From NCBI RefSeq assembly GCF_006829085.1, contig NZ_BJTC01000008.1, forward strand, positions 124,001 to 188,000: DNA of 64,000 bases, written 5' to 3'. Position 1 is the stretch's first letter; each line of letters starts with the position of its first letter. A model generated the notes under the pieces. That model saw nothing but the letters and a program-made list of their open reading frames with translations. It did no database searches and was not told the origin of the DNA. The position numbers were made by a program, and so were the translations under genes. Positions 60,570-64,000 of this stretch are shown here, piece after piece. This DNA is from Chryseobacterium sp. ON_d1 (GTDB lineage Bacteria; Bacteroidota; Bacteroidia; Flavobacteriales; Weeksellaceae).

Positions 60570-61888
60570 TATGAGTTATTGTTTATAATTCTTTTGTGCT
60601 GTAAAGACACAAATTTAGGGTTTTGAATATTTTTCAGGTAATTGGTAAGCGATGACCTGCTCATGCTGTCTTTGGTAAGGTAAATTCTTCCTCCGAATTC
60701 CTGAACAATGGCATCAAGCTGATCTACCAGTTTTTTAAGCTTTGAATTCACTTTAAAATCCAGAGCCAGCGTGTATCCTTCCATCGGGAATGAGTTATAG
60801 GCCTGAGGATTGTTTTTTCCAAAAAGTTTTAAAACTGCTAAAAATGACCCGTTTCCACTTTTGGATATTGCCTCGAGTATTCTTTTCATTCCTTCTTTTC
60901 CTTCTTCTTTAGGAATCACCATCTGATACTGTACAAAGCCGGATTTACCATAGATCTTATTCCAATCATTAATCGCATCCAAAGGATAGAAAAATGTCTC
61001 ATAATCGATAAAATTTTTCACCTCCTTTTTAGATTGCTTTTTATAGTACAACCAGTTGAATATTTTTACCGTAAGGGCGTTCAGCACGAATCCCGGAAAA
61101 TAAAAAGGAACACCGGGACGCAGTTTTTTCTTCAACCTTAAAGGTGTTTTCGAAAAGCTTTGGGGAAGTTCATGGTGGAAAGCATGTTCTCCCCTCATGA
61201 GAATACTTCTTCCTATATTTTTCCCTTTCTGAAGACAGTCGATCCAGGCAACAGTATAAGTCCAGTTTTCACTTTCATCAAAAAGTTTAAATATTTCGTC
61301 AAGATTTTCAGCTTTAATACTTTCCTGGCGGATGTATGCAGATTCTATATTCTTAAGCTTGAATCTGGCCGTCAGAATAATTCCTGTAAGCCCCATTCCT
61401 CCAATCGTAGCCCAAAACTTCTCCTCATTTTCCTCTCGGGAACAGGTGATAATTTCTCCATTCTCAGTCATCAGCTTAAACTCAATCACATATTCTGAAA
61501 AGCATCCTTCTGTATGATGATTTTTTCCATGAACATCAGAAGCTATAGCACCTCCTACTGACACAAATTTTGTCCCGGGAGTAACATAAAGAAAGTACCC
61601 CTGTGGTACAGCTATTTCCAGAACATCTGAAAGCAGCACACCGGATTCACATTCTATGATTCCGTTTAAACGGTCAAAACTGATGAATTTATTTAATTTT
61701 TTTGTTGAAAAAATAGACTCTCCCAAGGAAGCATCTCCATAGCAGCGTCCATTTCCTCTGGCAATAACTTCGTTGTGACTGAGTACAAATTCCTTTATCT
61801 TTTTGAAACTGTCCTCAGATCTCATTTCTTTTTCCACTACCGGGAAATTTCCCCAGTTGGTAACTTTCTGTGTGAAATTCGGCTTCAT
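60569..61888 (-). CDS. DprE1-like FAD-dependent polyprenyl-phosphoryl-ribose 2-oxidase
   Basis: A 439-residue flavoenzyme of the vanillyl-alcohol-oxidase fold. The FAD-binding part has ARGNGRCYGDASLGES and SVGGAIASDVHGKNHH (about 110-125), matching DprE1, then FWATIGGMGLTGIIL. In the C-terminal half, KLFGKNNPQAYNSFPMEGYT is followed by LALDF; the position that is Cys387 in M. tuberculosis DprE1 is A375 here. The catalytic-type lysine is K406 in LTKDS. In the known pathway DprE1 oxidises the C2 hydroxyl of decaprenyl-phosphoryl ribose. It overlaps the UbiA gene by 4 bp. Substrate is inferred from family and operon. Confidence 0.9.
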   Translation of the reverse strand: MKPNFTQKVTNWGNFPVVEKEMRSEDSFKKIKEFVLSHNEVIARGNGRCYGDASLGESIFSTKKLNKFISFDRLNGIIECESGVLLSDVLEIAVPQGYFLYVTPGTKFVSVGGAIASDVHGKNHHTEGCFSEYVIEFKLMTENGEIITCSREENEEKFWATIGGMGLTGIILTARFKLKNIESAYIRQESIKAENLDEIFKLFDESENWTYTVAWIDCLQKGKNIGRSILMRGEHAFHHELPQSFSKTPLRLKKKLRPGVPFYFPGFVLNALTVKIFNWLYYKKQSKKEVKNFIDYETFFYPLDAINDWNKIYGKSGFVQYQMVIPKEEGKEGMKRILEAISKSGNGSFLAVLKLFGKNNPQAYNSFPMEGYTLALDFKVNSKLKKLVDQLDAIVQEFGGRIYLTKDSMSRSSLTNYLKNIQNPKFVSLQHKRIINNNS

Positions 61889-62772
61889 TTCTTAAAATAA
61901 ATTTGAATTAAAAATGCAGCAACCCAAAGCAGTAATGTAACCTGTATATAACGGTCTCTGTAAACAATTTTTGTAGGGGATTCTGTTCTGTTGTAGACCA
62001 GTGTCTGCTGAAGATATCTCAACAAAGCAAATACTACAAAAATAACCGTATAGAAAACCCGTTCATGGAATCTTTCCTGGACTTCGGGAGATAGTGTAAA
62101 CATCAGATAGCATACAATTGCCAGCGTAATAGAAATGGATAATGCGATATCAGCAAACTGAACATTATATCCGTCCAGCGCCCTTCTTGTCTTTCCTGAA
62201 ACCTGTGCATTGATAAGCTCTCCCCTTCTTTTCCCGATCGCAAGTACCAGGGCCAGCACAAATGTTAACAGAATAGCCCATTGTGAAATACTGATCCCGG
62301 TAATATAACCACCAGCCAGCACCCGCAATACAAATCCTATGGCAATAATGAAAATATCAATAATAGGCACATGCTTGAGCCTGAATGTATAGGCTAAATT
62401 CATTATTACGTAAAAACCTATAATAGTTGCAAACTTCCAGAGCGGTTCATGAAAATAAATTTGTGTAAAAAAGACAAGACTGATATCAGTAATGGCAAGA
62501 CCAATAAGAATGCCTATAGCTTTTGATTTTGAAATAGCTCCGCTGGCCAGCGGTCTTCTTCTTTTTTCGGGGTGCTTTCTGTCTGCTTCAATATCATTAT
62601 AATCATTCAGGATATACACAACACTTGCCGCAAGGGAAAATATCAAAAATGCGAAAATGCTCTTAACAAGCAGATCTACGTTGGTAATATTACCTGAAAA
62701 AAACAGAGGGACAAATACAAAAAGGTTTTTCACCCATTGCTCCACACGGAGCAGCTTTAAATATTTCTTCAT
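61885..62772 (-). CDS. UbiA-family polyprenyl-phosphate phosphoribosyltransferase (DPPR-synthase-like)
   Basis: A 295-residue inner-membrane prenyltransferase with about nine helices. The start LRVEQWVKNLFVFVPLFF and the Asp-rich site NDYNDIEADRKHPEKRRRPLASG (first DxxxD motif) are those of the Rv3806c-like subgroup, as are AYTFRLKHVPIIDIFIIAIGF and the conserved GKRRGEL. That subgroup joins phosphoribosyl pyrophosphate to a polyprenyl phosphate rather than making quinones or heme A. It is the first gene of a four-gene set with DprE1-, DprE2- and HAD-like genes. Lipid carrier chain length unknown. Confidence 0.87.
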   Translation of the reverse strand: MKKYLKLLRVEQWVKNLFVFVPLFFSGNITNVDLLVKSIFAFLIFSLAASVVYILNDYNDIEADRKHPEKRRRPLASGAISKSKAIGILIGLAITDISLVFFTQIYFHEPLWKFATIIGFYVIMNLAYTFRLKHVPIIDIFIIAIGFVLRVLAGGYITGISISQWAILLTFVLALVLAIGKRRGELINAQVSGKTRRALDGYNVQFADIALSISITLAIVCYLMFTLSPEVQERFHERVFYTVIFVVFALLRYLQQTLVYNRTESPTKIVYRDRYIQVTLLLWVAAFLIQIYFKK

Positions 62773-62827
62773 TTATGTTATTTCAAATACAAAAATAATA
62801 AATTCAAAATTGCTAGCATAAAAATAC

Positions 62828-62850
62828 AAAAAAAACCGCCGGAGCGGTCT
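62828..62850 (-). terminator. Terminator of the OmpA-family gene
   Basis: On the minus strand ACCGC and GCGGT form a stem with a 4-nt loop, followed by a long T run. It lies 30-50 bp after the stop of the OmpA-family gene and before the UbiA gene. Confidence 0.8.
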
Positions 62851-62879
62851 TTTACGAAAATATTTATATATTAAATTAA

Positions 62880-63569
62880 CTATTGCCCCTGTTTGGCATC
62901 ATTAATCATTTTTTCATTGGCAGTAATAGCAAACTCTACTCTTCTGTTTTTAGCTCTTCCTTCATCTGTATCATTGCTTGCAACCGGCATATTTTTACCT
63001 TCTCCTTTAGTAAACATTCTGTTACCAGCAATCCCACTTTTCACTAAATAGGCTTTCACGGCATCAGCTCTTCTTTGAGAAAGGGCCAAGTTATAAGCAT
63101 CTTTACCTACGCTATCTGTATACCCATAGATATTGATATTTGTATCCGGATTATCACTTAATACTTTAGCTAATTTATCAAGGTTCCCCTGTGCCACAGA
63201 AGTAAGGTTTGAGGAGTCAAACGCAAAGTTAACAATGCTTTCATTCATGGTTACTTTAATACCATCTCCTACTCTTTCTACCTGAGCACCTGGCAAAGTT
63301 TCTTTAATATCTCTTGCCTGTTTATCCATTTTGTTCCCGATAACGTTACCTGCAACACCACCGATAATACCGCCTAATACAGCTCCGATAGCACCGTTTC
63401 CACCTTTACCTACATTATTACCAAGGATACCACCAAGCACTGCTCCTGAAGCTACACCTACTGCTGTACCTCTCTGCTGATGGTTTGAATTCTGAACGGC
63501 TTCACAGCTTGTCAATAATAATGCTGATGACAAGAAAAGAGCTCCTACGTATGTTTTTGTAAATTTCAT
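62880..63569 (-). CDS. OmpA-family outer-membrane lipoprotein with glycine-zipper
   Basis: A 229-residue lipoprotein: signal ending LLLTSC (C22), a glycine-zipper segment (about 38-88) with repeated small residues (GVASGAVLGGILGNNVG, GAIGAVLGGIIGG), then an OmpA C-terminal peptidoglycan-binding domain (about 115-215) with NFAFDSSNLT, NINIYGYTDSVGKDAYNLALSQRRADAV and GRAKNRRVEF. This YiaD-like layout links the outer membrane to peptidoglycan. It has its own terminator and follows the lipocalin-like gene on the same strand. Confidence 0.94.
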   Translation of the reverse strand: MKFTKTYVGALFLSSALLLTSCEAVQNSNHQQRGTAVGVASGAVLGGILGNNVGKGGNGAIGAVLGGIIGGVAGNVIGNKMDKQARDIKETLPGAQVERVGDGIKVTMNESIVNFAFDSSNLTSVAQGNLDKLAKVLSDNPDTNINIYGYTDSVGKDAYNLALSQRRADAVKAYLVKSGIAGNRMFTKGEGKNMPVASNDTDEGRAKNRRVEFAITANEKMINDAKQGQ

Positions 63570-63595
63570 TTTTTTTGATCTTTTATGTTGATAAA

Positions 63596-64000
63596 TTATT
63601 TCATTCCTGCTCTCTGGAAGTTGTAAACTACTTTTACATTACCCCCTTCAAACGGAACATCCTGCTCAAGCGAAAACTGATCTGTTGTCTGATTGATCAG
63701 GGTAAGGCTGTACCCTACTGTATTTTGTTTTGCTTTTGTACCTTCAGCAATTTTTTTAAACATAAACGTATTACCGTCTTTTACTTCAAATTTGATAGGT
63801 TGTGTAATTGCCGGGCAATTTCCACCTCCATTTAAAGTATACGCTCCTGTCCAGTTATTAGGAATCAGTCTCCAGTGACTTCCTACGAAGCACTGTGCAT
63901 CTGCACCTTCATCAAAAGGCTTAATTTTATAACCTTTATCATAATCTATGCTTACAATCTGCCAGTCTCCTTTCATTTTCAGGAAATCTGCTCTTTGATT
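63596..64000 (-). CDS. Lipocalin-like family protein, N-terminus outside window
   Basis: The last 134 codons of a lipocalin-like protein. The frame is open to the window edge (NQRADFLKMKGDWQIVSI), so the in-window ATG at 63976 is probably not the start. The stretch GDWQIVSIDYDKGYKIKPF and the C-terminal VVYNFQRAGMK, with a Cys pair (DAQCF, GGNCP) that may form a disulfide, fit the lipocalin_4-type group of Bacteroidota lipoproteins. It is 26 bp upstream of the OmpA-family gene, so the two are likely co-transcribed. Confidence 0.8.
   Translation of the reverse strand, partial: NQRADFLKMKGDWQIVSIDYDKGYKIKPFDEGADAQCFVGSHWRLIPNNWTGAYTLNGGGNCPAITQPIKFEVKDGNTFMFKKIAEGTKAKQNTVGYSLTLINQTTDQFSLEQDVPFEGGNVKVVYNFQRAGMK

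Noticed and set aside
1..64000. CRISPR array, prophage, insertion sequence or rRNA operon
   Set aside because: No regularly spaced repeats, transposase, integrase or phage structural genes, or rRNA-like stretches were seen on either strand.

Overview
The window is a chromosomal segment of a Bacteroidota bacterium of the Flavobacteriia, most likely a Chryseobacterium or close relative. The evidence is the low G+C, TAnnTTTG-type -7 promoter boxes, GLPGLI and DUF4386/DUF6326 families, a TonB-dependent receptor beside a secreted lipid hydrolase, LytTR two-component genes, and lipoproteins with a lipid cysteine followed by basic or acidic residues. Most assignments rest on motif reading and family knowledge; no database search was possible.

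Layout. Positions 1-7.8 kb: the N-terminal part of an M13 metalloprotease, a three-domain GH18/NodB/GT2 envelope-polysaccharide protein, cinA, a small DUF protein and a lipocalin. Positions 7.8-16.2 kb: a LytTR response regulator and a TPR sensor histidine kinase, separated by two frameshifted membrane-protein genes and two small secreted-protein genes. Next to the kinase stand two SIMPL-domain genes and a VWA-domain gene. Each of these three has the same pair of CACCAAGT boxes, exactly 21 bp apart and 35-36 bp upstream of a -7 box, so together they look like a LytTR regulon. Positions 16.3-33.6 kb: ordinary metabolic and regulatory genes (FAD oxidoreductase, SpoIIAA-like protein, MFS exporter with AraC regulator, lipA, ECF sigma factor, tyrS, a NarL-type two-component pair, hydrolases, an L,D-transpeptidase, a membrane-bound AraC regulator). 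Positions 33.7-37.8 kb: a TonB-dependent receptor paired with a secreted PI-PLC-like enzyme.

Positions 37.9-57.05 kb: a Wzx/Wzy-type capsule/exopolysaccharide locus, entirely on the minus strand. In transcription order it holds Wza, Wzc, a WbpP/TviC-like epimerase, a TviB-like dehydrogenase, WecB, Wzx, a tiny ORF, glycosyltransferases, a Wzy-like polymerase, a CapK-like ligase, a beta-helix lipoprotein, and a Pgl-like end (GT4, initiating sugar transferase, NeuD/PglD acetyltransferase, DegT aminotransferase). The locus lies between near-identical tRNA-Asp genes, three in tandem on one side and one on the other, all in the same orientation.

Positions 57.1-64 kb: thioredoxin, then a minus-strand gene run starting with a UbiA-type prenyltransferase, a DprE1-like oxidase, a DprE2-like reductase and a HAD phosphatase. 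This matches the mycobacterial polyprenyl-phosphoryl-arabinose pathway. The run continues with a PrcB-like lipoprotein and a cysteine desulfurase. The window ends with an OmpA-family lipoprotein and a lipocalin-like gene cut by the edge.
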